Positions 17,575 to 26,809 of a DNA stretch of 64,000 nucleotides are shown piece by piece. The position numbers and the translations under genes are program-made. This DNA comes from Bacteroidota bacterium (GTDB taxonomy: Bacteria; Bacteroidota; Bacteroidia; Cytophagales; Cyclobacteriaceae), in the NCBI GenBank assembly GCA_018267135.1, contig JAFDZA010000007.1, positions 1 through 64,000 on the forward strand, read 5' to 3'. The first letter of the stretch is position 1, and the number at the start of each line of letters is the position of its first letter. The notes beneath the pieces were generated by a model. The model was not told the origin of the DNA, ran no database searches, and worked only from the letters and a program-made list of their open reading frames with translations.

Positions 17575-17710
17575 AATTAAGCGAATAAAAAAATGGCTAT
17601 CGTTTTTTAAAAGTTGAAACCAATATTTTTTATTTGCCAAATAGGCACTGTATCCCTCTTGCATAAGTAAAGTTGATTATTGATTTTTGACTACATTATA
17701 ATTTTAACAG

Positions 17711-18586
17711 ATGAAAGCATTTATTTTTCCCGGACAGGGGGCCCAATTTACCGGTATGGGCAAAGATCTATATGCCTCGAACGACAAAGCAAAATCTCTT
17801 TTTGATTTGGCTAATAAAATTCTTGGGTTTGCCATTACCGATAGTATGTTTACCGGCTCGGCCGATGAACTAAAACAAACCAAAGTAACCCAGCCTGCTG
17901 TGTTTATCCATTCGGTGCTGGTAGCTTTAAGCCGCGAAGCAGATAAACCCAACATGGTGGCGGGCCACTCGTTGGGCGAGTTTTCATCGTTGGTGGTAAA
18001 TGGAGCACTTTCGTTTGAAGATGGATTAAAATTAGTTTCTACCCGGGCACAAGCCATGCAGAAGGCCTGCGAAAAAAATCCGTCAACCATGGCAGCTATT
18101 TTAGGGTTGGACGATCAGTTAGTAGAAGAGATTTGTTCCGGCATAAAAGAGGAAATAGTGGTAGCGGCTAATTATAATTGTCCGGGCCAACTGGTAATAT
18201 CGGGCTCTATAAAAGGAATTGATATAGCCTGCGAAAAAATGAAAGCGGCAGGAGCGAAGCGGGCATTGCCTTTACAGGTGGGAGGAGCCTTTCATTCTCC
18301 CCTGATGGAGCCAGCGCGTGAAGAGTTGGCCAAGGCGATAGACGTAACCTCTTTTCAGAAACCGTTTTGTCCGGTTTATCAAAATGTAAATGCACAACCC
18401 AGTGTGGAGATAGCTGTGATTAAGAAAAACCTGATCGCTCAACTTACCGCACCGGTTCGGTGGACGCAGTCGGTACAAAAAATAGTAGCCGATGGGGCTA
18501 CTACTTTTGTGGAGTGTGGTCCGGGAAAAGTATTGCAAGGGTTGGTGAAAAAAATTGCCCCTTCCGTGGAAGCTTTTAGTCTGTAA
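17711..18586 (+). CDS. fabD: Malonyl-CoA:ACP transacylase
   Basis: FabD moves malonyl groups from CoA to acyl carrier protein to feed fatty-acid synthesis in the cytoplasm. The 291-residue chain shows the GQGAQFTGMG motif (8-17), the catalytic-serine motif GHSLGE (Ser87), an arginine-containing segment after it, and the catalytic-histidine region GGAFHSPLM. A near-consensus -7 box (TAATTTTA, 17699-17706) ends four bases before the ATG. Its 3' end overlaps the convergent folK by 11 bases. Other fab genes are not in the window. Confidence 0.97.
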   Translation: MKAFIFPGQGAQFTGMGKDLYASNDKAKSLFDLANKILGFAITDSMFTGSADELKQTKVTQPAVFIHSVLVALSREADKPNMVAGHSLGEFSSLVVNGALSFEDGLKLVSTRAQAMQKACEKNPSTMAAILGLDDQLVEEICSGIKEEIVVAANYNCPGQLVISGSIKGIDIACEKMKAAGAKRALPLQVGGAFHSPLMEPAREELAKAIDVTSFQKPFCPVYQNVNAQPSVEIAVIKKNLIAQLTAPVRWTQSVQKIVADGATTFVECGPGKVLQGLVKKIAPSVEAFSL

Positions 18587-19064
18587 TTCTTTTTACGGCT
18601 GATGGATCGGAACACATACGCAGCAACTCTTCATTCTTTTTTTGAAATACCGGATGCACAAATTGCGAGCTGATCTCAACCAGCGGAATAAGCACAAACT
18701 TTCGCTCAGCCAGATAAGGATGCGGTAGGGTTAGTTCGGGGCTGTTAATTATCTGGTGGGCAAAATATAATATGTCAATATCTATTACCCGGGCTTCCCA
18801 CTTCCGGCTTCGCGTACGGCCGAGTTGGTTTTCAATAGCGTGAAGAACTTGTAAAAATTGTACAGGTGATTGCGATACAGCTACTTCCACTACTTGATTT
18901 AAGTAATCGGGTTGGTTGGTTTTCCCCCAGGCAGCGGTTTCATAAACAGATGACTGATTTCTAATTGTGCAAACACGGGCTAACAGATCGAGGGCTTGCC
19001 GGAGAGTACCGGCCCGGTTGCCCAGGTTACTTCCCAGCGAAAGAAAAACCGGATAAGAAATCAT
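18576..19064 (-). CDS. folK: 2-amino-4-hydroxy-6-hydroxymethyldihydropteridine pyrophosphokinase
   Basis: HPPK transfers pyrophosphate from ATP to the pterin in folate synthesis. The 162-residue protein has FLSLGSNLGNR near the N-terminus, the pterin-binding SSVYETAAWG, and the signature RVIDIDILYF with its metal-binding aspartates. I start at ATG 19064 because the upstream TTG 19070 overlaps a promoter box at 19068-19075. Its 3' end overlaps convergent fabD by 11 bases, so the two mRNAs are complementary at their ends. Confidence 0.96.
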   Translation of the reverse strand: MISYPVFLSLGSNLGNRAGTLRQALDLLARVCTIRNQSSVYETAAWGKTNQPDYLNQVVEVAVSQSPVQFLQVLHAIENQLGRTRSRKWEARVIDIDILYFAHQIINSPELTLPHPYLAERKFVLIPLVEISSQFVHPVFQKKNEELLRMCSDPSAVKRITD

Positions 19065-19067
19065 TTT

Positions 19068-19075
19068 CAAAAATA
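19068..19075 (-). promoter_or_regulatory. -7 promoter box TATTTTTG
   Basis: An exact TAnnTTTG match on the minus strand ends three bases before folK ATG 19064, predicting a leaderless transcript and excluding the upstream TTG start. Confidence 0.5.
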
Positions 19076-19133
19076 ACCGGTAGGTTCATTTTTACGAGAA
19101 TAACCTTTCACTTTCTTTCCCGTATTGATTTAG

Positions 19134-19141
19134 TATTTTTG
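19134..19141 (+). promoter_or_regulatory. -7 promoter box TATTTTTG before sppA
   Basis: An exact TAnnTTTG match lies 21 bases before the sppA ATG. I see no clear TTG at the -33 position. Confidence 0.45.
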
Positions 19142-19162
19142 CCCTTTAATCTTTGAATCATC

Positions 19163-20929
19163 ATGAATTTCTTTAAAACCTTTTTGGCTTCGTGCCTGGG
19201 CTCGCTCGTTGCCTTGGTCGTGTTAGTGGTCTTACTGGTTTCAGGTATGTCGGCTTTAGTGAGTAGTTTTAGTGACAGCGAACGGATGACCACGGTAAGC
19301 GAAAACTCTGTTTTACATTTAAAACTGAACGGAAATATTACCGAGGTGGAAACGGATAACCCGCTGGAAGGCTTGCCAATACCCGGTGCCGATGAGGTAA
19401 ACACGGGTTTGCTGCCACTCAAGCAAACCATTGCCCATGCTAAAATGGATCAGGCCATTAAAGGAATTTACCTGGAGGTGTCTCAGTTTCAGGGGGGCTA
19501 TGCCGTAGCCAAAGAAATCAGAGAGTCATTAATAGATTTCAAAAGTTCAGGCAAATGGATTATCGCCTATAGCGAAGCATATTCTGAGCCTTCGTATTAC
19601 TTGGCTTCCACGGCCGACAAAGTGTACCTGCACCCCGAAGGCGAAATTGAATTTAATGGGCTGGCCGTAGAAATTTCTTTCTTTAAAAAGATGTTCGATA
19701 AACTGGAAATCAAGCCTGAGATTTTTCGCGTAGGAGAATTTAAAAGTGCCGTAGAACCCTTCTTTCTCGATAAAATGAGCGATGCTAACCGCTTACAAAT
19801 GAAAGAGTGGATTAACAGCGTGCACCAAACTTCCCTACACGATGTGGCCGAGAGCCGTAAAATAAATGAGGTTGACCTGAAGAACATATCAGATAAAATG
19901 CTCATTACCGATGCCCGCGAAGCCGTGAAGTATCATTTGGTTGATTCACTTTTTTATATAGATCAAGTACAGGCGGAAATGCGATCCAAACTGGGGTTAG
20001 CTAAAAATGCTAAAATAAGTTTGGTGAAGTATAAAAAATATAAGCGCAGTTTTTCCAACGCCTCCACTTCAAAAAATGAAATAGCCGTGATTGTGGCCGA
20101 TGGTGAAATTATGCCCGGCAGAGCAACCGAAGGCACGATTGGTTCTGATACGTTTGCCGAAGAACTGAGAAAGGCGCGCACGAACGAAAAAGTGAAAGCC
20201 ATTGTATTGCGCATTAACTCACCGGGAGGCAGTGCGCTGGCTTCGGATGTGATGTGGCGCGAGGTTACACTGGCATCGAAAGCCAAACCTATCATTGCCT
20301 CCATGAGCAACTATGCCGCATCGGGCGGCTATTACATTGCTATGGGGTGCGACTCCATTGTGGCGGAGCCGAATACAGTAACCGGCTCCATCGGAGTGTT
20401 CAGCGTGTTGTTTGATTTAAGTAGTTTCCTCGATAAGAAAATTGGAATTACGTTCGATGAAGCGAAGACCGGAGAGGTGGGCAACATCACTTCGTTTACC
20501 CGACCGCTCACCGAACTGGAGAAAACAATTTGGCAAAAGAAAACCAATAAAATATATGAAGGGTTTACCGGCAAGGCAGCGAAGGGAAGAAGAATGCCCG
20601 TAGAAAAATTATTGAAGATAGCTTCCGGCAGGGTGTGGACGGGCGCGCAGGCTAAAGAAAATGGATTGGTAGATGTGCTGGGCGGTTTTAACGATGCCGT
20701 GGCCATCGCGGCCCGAAAAGCTGGAGTAGAGAAGGATTATAAACTCCGGTTCTATCCGCAACAAAAAACATTCTTTGCCCAGTGGCTGCAAGACATGGAG
20801 GACAACACACGCACCAAGTTTTTGCGGCAGGAGTTGGGCGACCATTATGACACTTATCTTCAGGTAAAAAAACTGAAAAATTACTCGGGCGTGCAGGCCC
20901 GTTTGCCATTCGAAGTACAGTGGAAATAA
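19163..20929 (+). CDS. sppA: Signal peptide peptidase SppA, 67K type
   Basis: The 588-residue serine protease of the inner membrane degrades released signal peptides. An N-terminal transmembrane segment (LVALVVLVVLLVSGMSALVS, about 15-34) is followed by two SppA domains, as in the long E. coli-type enzyme. The catalytic lysine is K194 in RVGEFKSAVEPF and the nucleophile is S387 in NYAASGGYYIA; both are present, so it should be active. A promoter box lies 21 bases before the ATG. A hairpin follows at 20958-20992. Confidence 0.96.
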   Translation: MNFFKTFLASCLGSLVALVVLVVLLVSGMSALVSSFSDSERMTTVSENSVLHLKLNGNITEVETDNPLEGLPIPGADEVNTGLLPLKQTIAHAKMDQAIKGIYLEVSQFQGGYAVAKEIRESLIDFKSSGKWIIAYSEAYSEPSYYLASTADKVYLHPEGEIEFNGLAVEISFFKKMFDKLEIKPEIFRVGEFKSAVEPFFLDKMSDANRLQMKEWINSVHQTSLHDVAESRKINEVDLKNISDKMLITDAREAVKYHLVDSLFYIDQVQAEMRSKLGLAKNAKISLVKYKKYKRSFSNASTSKNEIAVIVADGEIMPGRATEGTIGSDTFAEELRKARTNEKVKAIVLRINSPGGSALASDVMWREVTLASKAKPIIASMSNYAASGGYYIAMGCDSIVAEPNTVTGSIGVFSVLFDLSSFLDKKIGITFDEAKTGEVGNITSFTRPLTELEKTIWQKKTNKIYEGFTGKAAKGRRMPVEKLLKIASGRVWTGAQAKENGLVDVLGGFNDAVAIAARKAGVEKDYKLRFYPQQKTFFAQWLQDMEDNTRTKFLRQELGDHYDTYLQVKKLKNYSGVQARLPFEVQWK

Positions 20930-20957
20930 GCGTTATGAGCTACTAAAAGAACAGTCG

Positions 20958-20992
20958 TTTACAGGGTCTTTTTATGAAAAACACCCTGTAAA
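20958..20992. other. Hairpin after sppA (TTTACAGGGT / ACCCTGTAAA)
   Basis: A perfect 10-bp inverted repeat with a 15-nt loop starts 28 bases after the sppA stop. There is no downstream T-run, though T-rich sequence lies in the loop. The same TTTACAGG...CCTGTAAATGAT pattern recurs at 55193-55224. It may end or stabilise the sppA mRNA. Confidence 0.5.
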
Positions 20993-21273
20993 TGATGTAA
21001 GTTTTTAACATAAAATATTAAAATCGCCTCCTGTTTTTACACATTTTTGATCCGTTAGGTATCTAGATACCCGCTCAGGGTTAATTTCTTTTTGCCTTGA
21101 ATTGATACAATTGAGTCGGGGCGATGGCCGATTTAGATTAACCGATACCTTGACCGGACCGGTGTTGTTAGAGATGCATCACACGGGATCAGACGAATTA
21201 GATAAATAGCTCAATCGGGAAACAACTCTATTACATCGTACGGACAAACCCGGGAAATTTTTCCTATAAAAAA
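20993..21273. other. Gene-poor stretch between sppA and the small-peptide genes
   Basis: I see no convincing gene here. It holds a perfect 14-bp palindrome GGTATCTAGATACC (21058-21071) and a plus-strand open frame of about 50 codons ending at TAG 21207-21209 (last residues EMHHTGSDELDK) that lacks an ATG start. This frame could be a gene remnant. Confidence 0.35.
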
Positions 21274-21316
21274 AGCAATCACCGGGCGATCTATTTTGAG
21301 ATACCCGGTGATTGCT
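21274..21316 (-). terminator. Rho-independent terminator for the small-peptide genes
   Basis: On the minus strand a perfect 13-bp stem (AGCAATCACCGGG / CCCGGTGATTGCT, 17-nt loop) is followed directly by seven T. It lies 30 bases after the stop of the 55-residue gene, which supports that gene as real and transcribed leftward. Confidence 0.92.
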
Positions 21317-21345
21317 AAATCTGAAAAACCAATACAAGCTTTCGC

Positions 21346-21513
21346 TTACTTGTCTTCCGACAAGAGACCGCCCATAGGCTCGTTGGTGTTGGTGTTTTCT
21401 TTTTCTTTCACCACTTCCTTTTTAGCTGCTTTAGCAGAAGTTCTGGGTGCAAAAGCAAAAGAAAGAACGACTAACGCAGCGATTCCGATAATACCCAAAA
21501 GTTTAGTTTTCAT
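21346..21513 (-). CDS. Small exported peptide of unknown function (55 aa)
   Basis: The frame encodes MKTKLLGIIGIAALVVLSFA and then FAPRTSAKAAKKEVVKEKEN, ending NTNTNEPMGGLLSEDK. The first ~22 residues form a clear signal peptide or single membrane anchor; the rest is charged, Lys/Glu/Asn-rich and low in complexity. No family is recognised. Support comes from the perfect terminator downstream and from a similar short exported gene just upstream on the same strand (57-base gap). The mature part would be only about 32 residues. It could be an envelope peptide or a membrane-anchored regulator; no function should be assumed. Confidence 0.7.
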   Translation of the reverse strand: MKTKLLGIIGIAALVVLSFAFAPRTSAKAAKKEVVKEKENTNTNEPMGGLLSEDK

Positions 21514-21569
21514 ATTGATTGGGTTTAAATGATGATAATTGAATATGATGTAGGTATGAAATTTTAGAA

Positions 21570-21704
21570 TTAGGAACCTTTAGGGCATGATGCTTCACCG
21601 CCACCGTTATTTCCACTAAGAGGGTTTACTACTTCTTTGGTGCAGGCTGAGATGGAAAGCACAATAACAAATAAAAGGGCGAGGGAGTAGAATAATTTTT
21701 TCAT
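21570..21704 (-). CDS. Small lipoprotein (44 aa)
   Basis: The frame encodes MKKLFYSLALLFVIVLSISA followed by CTKEVVNPLSGNNGGGEASCPKGS. The SISAC segment is a lipobox, so Cys21 would be lipidated after signal peptidase II cleavage, leaving a 24-residue lipopeptide with a second cysteine near its C-terminus. It precedes the 55-residue exported gene on the same strand and probably shares its terminator. No family is recognised. Confidence 0.68.
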   Translation of the reverse strand: MKKLFYSLALLFVIVLSISACTKEVVNPLSGNNGGGEASCPKGS

Positions 21705-21803
21705 AATTGTTTTGGTTAGTTGGTTGGTTGCATTTATTTTGATGACACAAATGTTATATCATTGCAACAGATTACGATGAAATAATTTTATTTAACCCTA
21801 CCT

Positions 21804-23927
21804 GTGTACCCGGCAAGAATATCTTTTTTTCTCATTGCTTATACGCTCTTTTCATGGGCTGTGCAAGCGCAGAGCAGGCTTGATTCGCTAACCCGCCAAT
21901 TGAAAACCGCACAAGGCGAGAAGCGGTTTGAGGTATTGTTTTCTCTGGCTTACGAAAACTCGGATGTGAATGATTCCCTTTCGCTGATCTATTCTAAAGA
22001 AGCCTATAATCTGGCCTTGCGCTTTGCCGACAGTGCCCGCATTATACGGGCCGGCCGTATTACCTCCGGAGAATTAAGGCGGACAGACCGGATTGATGAG
22101 GCGATTGAATTAGCCGAGTATGTTTTGAGAATAGCCAAGCGGCACAACATACAGGCAGAAGCCAAATTGTTGCTCAACTCATTGGCAGTTTCATATTCCT
22201 ATAGAGCAGAGTATGATAAGGCATTGAAATTAAATTTAGAATCGCTGGTTATACGCGAGGCCGAAGGCAATAAAAAAGAAATAAGCATTGCGCTCAACAA
22301 CATTGGGTACACCTATTATAAGCTCTACAACTGGGACAATGCCATTACCTACTACAAAAAATCTATTGATTTAAAAAACGAAGCAAAAGACACTTACGAT
22401 CTGGACCGGGCCTATATAAATTTAGGGTTGGCTTATAATGCTCGCGGAGATTACGCAGAGGGTAGCACCTATATTAAAAAAGGACTGAAACAATGTGGTG
22501 GAAATTGCTCTGATCGTGTTGTTTTAGAGGGGGAATATGGCCTTGGAGCATCTCTTTTCGATTCCAAATTATTAAATGAGGCGGAGCCCCACTTTAAGAA
22601 AGCCTATGAGGTGGCTAAACGCACCAATAACATCCGCTTTCAGATTGAATGTTTGCTCTACTTCAGCAAGTTTGAGGCAGACCGCAAGCAGTTTGATAGT
22701 GCCATTAATTATTTACACGAAGCAGAATGGATTGCCGGTAGAAACAAATTTAAATCACTGCAAATTAAAACCTACGAATTGTATTACCAGTTGTATGGCC
22801 AATTGGGTGATTTTAAAAACAAATCATATTATCAGGAAAAATACATTAAGCTGCAAGACAGTGTTATAAACGCCAACTTTATTAACAACTTAGCCAAGAT
22901 ACAAACGGCTTATGCTGAGCGGGAAAATATAAAGACCATTGCCAAGAAAGACCAACTGGTGGCTTTGCAAAAAGAAATAATTAAGCAGCAGCAGCGGCAA
23001 TACATTTTTATTTTTGCTATTACGTGCCTGGTGATGACCTTGGCTGCCATCTTGCTTTATTTTACCAAGCACCAACAAAAAATTAACCGCGAACTTTCGG
23101 CCGCTAAAAATAAAATTGAAGAATATAACCGCGCACTGGAAGAGAAAGTGGCCGAACGCACTCAGGAACTTAGCCGGGCCAATGAAGATCTCGATTATTT
23201 TATCTATAAAACTTCGCACGACATCCGCGGTCCGTTGCTAACCCTTAAAGGTCTGTGCAACGTAGCCATGATGGACATAGAAGACAAATTGGCCATCAGT
23301 TTTTTTTCAAAGTTTGATTTAACCATTGATAAACTCAATATCACACTTTCGCGGCTTCAGATTGTTAACCTCATCAATACCTCCGGGCTGACAGCCGGCC
23401 CCATCCATTTCCAGACTATAATAGATGATATTCTGGCTTTTGAACGCAAGAAAGGGATACCGCCCCGCCTTACCTTTATAAGTGAAGTACAACCCGACTG
23501 CCGGGTGGTGTCTGATTATTCGCTGGTAAAAATTATTTTAGAAAATTTAATAGACAACGCTATTAAGTTTTATAACAGTTCCGAACGTATAGACCCATTT
23601 GTAAAAGTATCTATTACCGGAGAAGGGGAGATGGTTAAAATTTTGGTAGAAGACAACGGAATAGGTATTGATGCCAATCTGACTAAAAGTATTTTTAAAA
23701 TGTTTGTGCGGGCATCCGAGCGATCTGAAATTGGCGGGATAGGATTATACCTGTCTCGCTTGGCAGCAGAAAAAATGAAAGGAAAAATAAGCGTAGTACG
23801 CTCCGATAATAAAGGCACCCTCTTTTCGGTAGTATTGCCGGTGATGCCTGCCTATACGCCTGTTAATACCGTTTCCGGGTATGTACCCGATCCGAAAACC
23901 CCCGAATCAACCACCACGATAATGTGA
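21804..23927 (+). CDS. TPR-containing sensor histidine kinase
   Basis: The 707-residue protein starts with GTG and a signal peptide (RISFFLIAYTLFSWAVQAQS). Periplasmic tetratricopeptide repeats fill about residues 40-380 (for example ALNNIGYTYYKLYNWDNAIT and AYINLGLAYNARGDYAEGST). A transmembrane helix (QYIFIFAITCLVMTLAAILL, about 398-417) and coiled coil follow. The kinase core has the H-box FIYKTSHDIRGP (His about 472), N-box ILENLIDNAIKF, G1 VEDNGIGID and G2 GGIGLYLSRL. No response regulator is adjacent, so it is an orphan kinase in this window. This architecture is common in Bacteroidota; the signal sensed is unknown. Confidence 0.92.
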   Translation: MYPARISFFLIAYTLFSWAVQAQSRLDSLTRQLKTAQGEKRFEVLFSLAYENSDVNDSLSLIYSKEAYNLALRFADSARIIRAGRITSGELRRTDRIDEAIELAEYVLRIAKRHNIQAEAKLLLNSLAVSYSYRAEYDKALKLNLESLVIREAEGNKKEISIALNNIGYTYYKLYNWDNAITYYKKSIDLKNEAKDTYDLDRAYINLGLAYNARGDYAEGSTYIKKGLKQCGGNCSDRVVLEGEYGLGASLFDSKLLNEAEPHFKKAYEVAKRTNNIRFQIECLLYFSKFEADRKQFDSAINYLHEAEWIAGRNKFKSLQIKTYELYYQLYGQLGDFKNKSYYQEKYIKLQDSVINANFINNLAKIQTAYAERENIKTIAKKDQLVALQKEIIKQQQRQYIFIFAITCLVMTLAAILLYFTKHQQKINRELSAAKNKIEEYNRALEEKVAERTQELSRANEDLDYFIYKTSHDIRGPLLTLKGLCNVAMMDIEDKLAISFFSKFDLTIDKLNITLSRLQIVNLINTSGLTAGPIHFQTIIDDILAFERKKGIPPRLTFISEVQPDCRVVSDYSLVKIILENLIDNAIKFYNSSERIDPFVKVSITGEGEMVKILVEDNGIGIDANLTKSIFKMFVRASERSEIGGIGLYLSRLAAEKMKGKISVVRSDNKGTLFSVVLPVMPAYTPVNTVSGYVPDPKTPESTTTIM

Positions 23928-23963
23928 TTTTCATTTCACATCTTTGCGTTTCTTTTCTATTTA

Positions 23964-26069
23964 ATGACTAAAGAATATAAACGATACATGGTTACGGCTG
24001 CCTTGCCGTATGCCAACGGACCCAAACACATTGGCCACCTGGCAGGCGCATACATTCCTGCCGATGTATATGTGCGCTACCTGCGGTTGAATGGCAAAGG
24101 GGTGGTGTTTGTGAGCGGAAGCGATGAACACGGCACAGCCATTCCTAACCAGGCATTGAAAGAAAACACAACGCCCAAAGCAATTATCGATAAATATGAC
24201 GCATTGATTCGTAATTGCTTCCATAAACTCGGAATGTCATTTGACATTTATCACCGCACCAGCGAGCCGATTCATCACGAAACTTCACAGCAGTTTTTTA
24301 AAAAAATATATGATAAAGGATTGCTCACTGAAGAAACATCAGAGCAATATTATGATAACGAAGCCAAAGTTTTTTTGGCCGATAGATACATTGTTGGCAC
24401 TTGCCCCAAGTGCGGACATCCCAATGCGTATGGCGACCAATGTGAAAAATGTGGTTCAACATTAAGCCCGAGCGAATTAATTAATCCACGCTCTACCTTA
24501 TCGGGTAAAGCACCCGTACTTCGCCCCACGAAACATTGGTATTTGCCTTTGCAGAATTACGAAGGTTGGTTGAAAGAATGGATTCTGGATTCGCACAAAG
24601 AAGATTGGAAAGCGAATGTATATGGTCAATGCAAATCGTGGATTGATGCCGGCCTGCAACCACGCGCCATGACGCGCGATTTGGATTGGGGAATAAAAGT
24701 ACCGTTGCCCAATGCTGAAGGAAAAGTATTATACGTTTGGTTTGATGCACCGATTGGTTATATCTCAGCCACACGCGCCTTGTTCAAAGAACTGAGCGAA
24801 GGCAAAAAAGAATTTGCAACACCGCAATCAACTTTTGCTAACCCAAAAATTGACGATTGGAAAAAGTATTGGCAAGATGATGAAACGAAATTGGTTCACT
24901 TCATCGGCAAAGACAACATTGTTTTTCATTGCATCATTTTTCCCATCATGCTCCATGCCGAAGGCGAATATATTTTGCCCGATAATGTTCCGGCCAATGA
25001 GTTTATGAATTTGGAAGGAGATAAGATGAGCACGAGCCGGGGCTGGTCGATTGAGATGCACGAGTATCTCGAAGATTTTCCGGACAAGCCCGATGTGTTG
25101 CGCTATGTGTTGCTCACTAATTTGCCCGAAACAAAAGACAGTGAGTTTACCTGGAAAGATTTTCAGGCGAAGAACAACAATGAGCTCGTTGCCATCTTCG
25201 GAAATTTTGTGAACCGTGCGTTGGTGCTTACGCAGAAATATTTTGACAATAAGATTTCTGCACTCGGTTCGTTAACTGATGTTGACCAAAAAGTGATTAC
25301 TGATTTAAAAGAGTTTCCATCGCGCATAGCGGAGTCATTTGAGAATTATCGCTTCCGCGAAGCGACTGCGCAGTTGATTGACCTCGCTCGTTTGGGAAAT
25401 AAATATTTGGCAGAAACCGAACCGTGGAAGTTAGCCAAAACGGATTTGCCAAGAGTGGGAACGATTTTGAATTTGGCTTTACAGATTGCCGCAAGTCTTT
25501 CCATTGTTTGTGAACCGTTCTTGCCTTTCACATCAAAGAAATTAAGTACAATGTTGAATTTCAATTCAAAGAATTGGAGCGATGCAGGAAGTTCTTCTTT
25601 GTTAAAAATTGGTCATCAACTCGGGGAAGCAAAATTGCTTTTTGAAAAAGTAGAAGACGAAGTAATTGAAGCGCAGATTAAAAAACTCAACGACAAAAAG
25701 AAAATGATGGAACAATCAGCTCAACCGGCCGAGCCAGCCAAACCGGAAATAGCTTTCGATGATTTTTCTAAAATGGATATTCGCATTGGCAAAATTTTGA
25801 AAGCAGAACGTGTAGAAAAATCTAAAAAACTTTTAAAGCTCCAAGTTGATACAGGCCTTGATACCCGCACGGTAATGAGCGGCATTGCTGAACATTTTTC
25901 TCCCGAAGAAGTGATTGGAAAGCAAGTAACTATTTTGGTCAATCTTGCACCACGAAAAATCATGGGCGTAGAATCGCAAGGAATGATTTTAATGGCATCG
26001 GATAAAGATGGCAAGCTGAGATTGTTGCAGCCGAGTGAAGTGGTAGCGCAGGGGTCTAAAGTATCGTAG
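23964..26069 (+). CDS. metG: Methionyl-tRNA synthetase
   Basis: MetG charges tRNA-Met. The 701-residue chain has the class I HIGH motif (22-25, [10 protein letters not shown]), a zinc-binding insertion [18 protein letters not shown] (about 147-164), the KMSKS loop as KMSTS (354-358), an anticodon-binding helical domain, and a C-terminal EMAP-II/Trbp111-like tRNA-binding domain (about 590-701, starting [20 protein letters not shown]). The linker [19 protein letters not shown] joins them. It lies 37 bases after the kinase gene. Codon choice from about 24.2 kb onward looks more AT-leaning than in neighbours, though I have not measured it. Confidence 0.97.
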   Translation: MTKEYKRYMVTAALPYANGPKHIGHLAGAYIPADVYVRYLRLNGKGVVFVSGSDEHGTAIPNQALKENTTPKAIIDKYDALIRNCFHKLGMSFDIYHRTSEPIHHETSQQFFKKIYDKGLLTEETSEQYYDNEAKVFLADRYIVGTCPKCGHPNAYGDQCEKCGSTLSPSELINPRSTLSGKAPVLRPTKHWYLPLQNYEGWLKEWILDSHKEDWKANVYGQCKSWIDAGLQPRAMTRDLDWGIKVPLPNAEGKVLYVWFDAPIGYISATRALFKELSEGKKEFATPQSTFANPKIDDWKKYWQDDETKLVHFIGKDNIVFHCIIFPIMLHAEGEYILPDNVPANEFMNLEGDKMSTSRGWSIEMHEYLEDFPDKPDVLRYVLLTNLPETKDSEFTWKDFQAKNNNELVAIFGNFVNRALVLTQKYFDNKISALGSLTDVDQKVITDLKEFPSRIAESFENYRFREATAQLIDLARLGNKYLAETEPWKLAKTDLPRVGTILNLALQIAASLSIVCEPFLPFTSKKLSTMLNFNSKNWSDAGSSSLLKIGHQLGEAKLLFEKVEDEVIEAQIKKLNDKKKMMEQSAQPAEPAKPEIAFDDFSKMDIRIGKILKAERVEKSKKLLKLQVDTGLDTRTVMSGIAEHFSPEEVIGKQVTILVNLAPRKIMGVESQGMILMASDKDGKLRLLQPSEVVAQGSKVS

Positions 26070-26104
26070 CATTTGCTTTTTAGGCTTAGATTTATTTATT
26101 ACTA

Positions 26105-26112
26105 TACTTTTG
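26105..26112 (+). promoter_or_regulatory. -7 promoter box TACTTTTG before the antitoxin-like gene
   Basis: An exact TAnnTTTG match lies 30 bases before ATG 26143. It would drive the decayed toxin-antitoxin pair. Confidence 0.4.
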
Positions 26113-26142
26113 TAAATTTGGATAACGATTAAATTTATCAAG

Positions 26143-26361
26143 ATGAAAGTTGCAGGGATAAAAACAGAAAAATATGCCAATGGCAATATAAAGTCCATCA
26201 CGTTTGATTATAAAAAACATCACGCAAAACTAAACCCCGTTTTAGAAGACATTGGTTTTTTGAAAGAAGACGATGAATTTGAGCGCTTGTGGAACAATCC
26301 GAACAATTTGACGGTAGAACAGGCAAAGGAACGGACTAAGAAAAGACTTAGGCAATTATAG
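26143..26361 (+). CDS. Antitoxin-like small protein, probably truncated (72 aa)
   Basis: The protein begins MKVAGIKTEKYANGNIKSIT and ends in a basic helix (VEQAKERTKKRLRQL). It directly precedes a ParE/RelE-like toxin remnant, so it is read as its antitoxin. The stop codon TAG (26359-26361) occupies what looks like a former TGG: reading through gives six more residues (WKATTK) before TAA at 26377-26379. The same G-to-A change removes the toxin ATG. No DNA-binding domain is obvious, apart from the basic tail. Function as an antitoxin is inference from context. Confidence 0.6.
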   Translation: MKVAGIKTEKYANGNIKSITFDYKKHHAKLNPVLEDIGFLKEDDEFERLWNNPNNLTVEQAKERTKKRLRQL

Positions 26362-26706
26362 AAAGCAACTACGAAGTAATCCTAAGTGAAGAAGCAGAAA
26401 ATTATTTGTTTGAACTCGCGGCCATACTTTTGTTGAAAAAATACTTTTCGTTTCAAGGGCAAGCCGATAGGTTTGTTGATTACATCTACGATACAATTTA
26501 TAAGGATATTCATAAACTCAAACATTATCCAGTACCGCGAAGTGTAACTTATGCTGATTACTACATTGTAATACGATTGCCAAAAAACAAACACACGGCA
26601 TATCACACATACTTCAAAAGAAAATGGCAACAGATTTTTGATTACCAAAATTGCCAACAACCACGAACTATCTGCAAAATTTTTGAATGATTTTAATGAG
26701 AATTAG
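26358..26706 (+). pseudogene. ParE/RelE-like toxin pseudogene (lost start codon and frameshift)
   Basis: The frame reads (I)ESNYEVILSEEAENYLFELA and continues with ADRFVDYIYDTIYKDIHKLK and YYIVIRLPKNKHTAYHTYF, a RelE/ParE-type toxin fold. The expected ATG is ATA at 26358. An extra A in the run AAAA at 26616-26619 shifts the frame: the shifted reading continues KENGNRFLITKIANNHELSA to a TAG at 26704-26706, which is the sensible C-terminus. Without the extra base the protein would be about 115 residues. Both lesions indicate an inactive toxin. A sequencing error at the A-run could explain one lesion but not the start codon. Confidence 0.7.
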
Positions 26707-26809
26707 TTTATTGCTATCGCTTTGTTTTACAACTACGTTTATAATTAAAGCGGTGTTAGGTTTGTAACAAAATGTGATGTTTGTCTGTCTCGTTGGAAAT
26801 ATAAATCAA

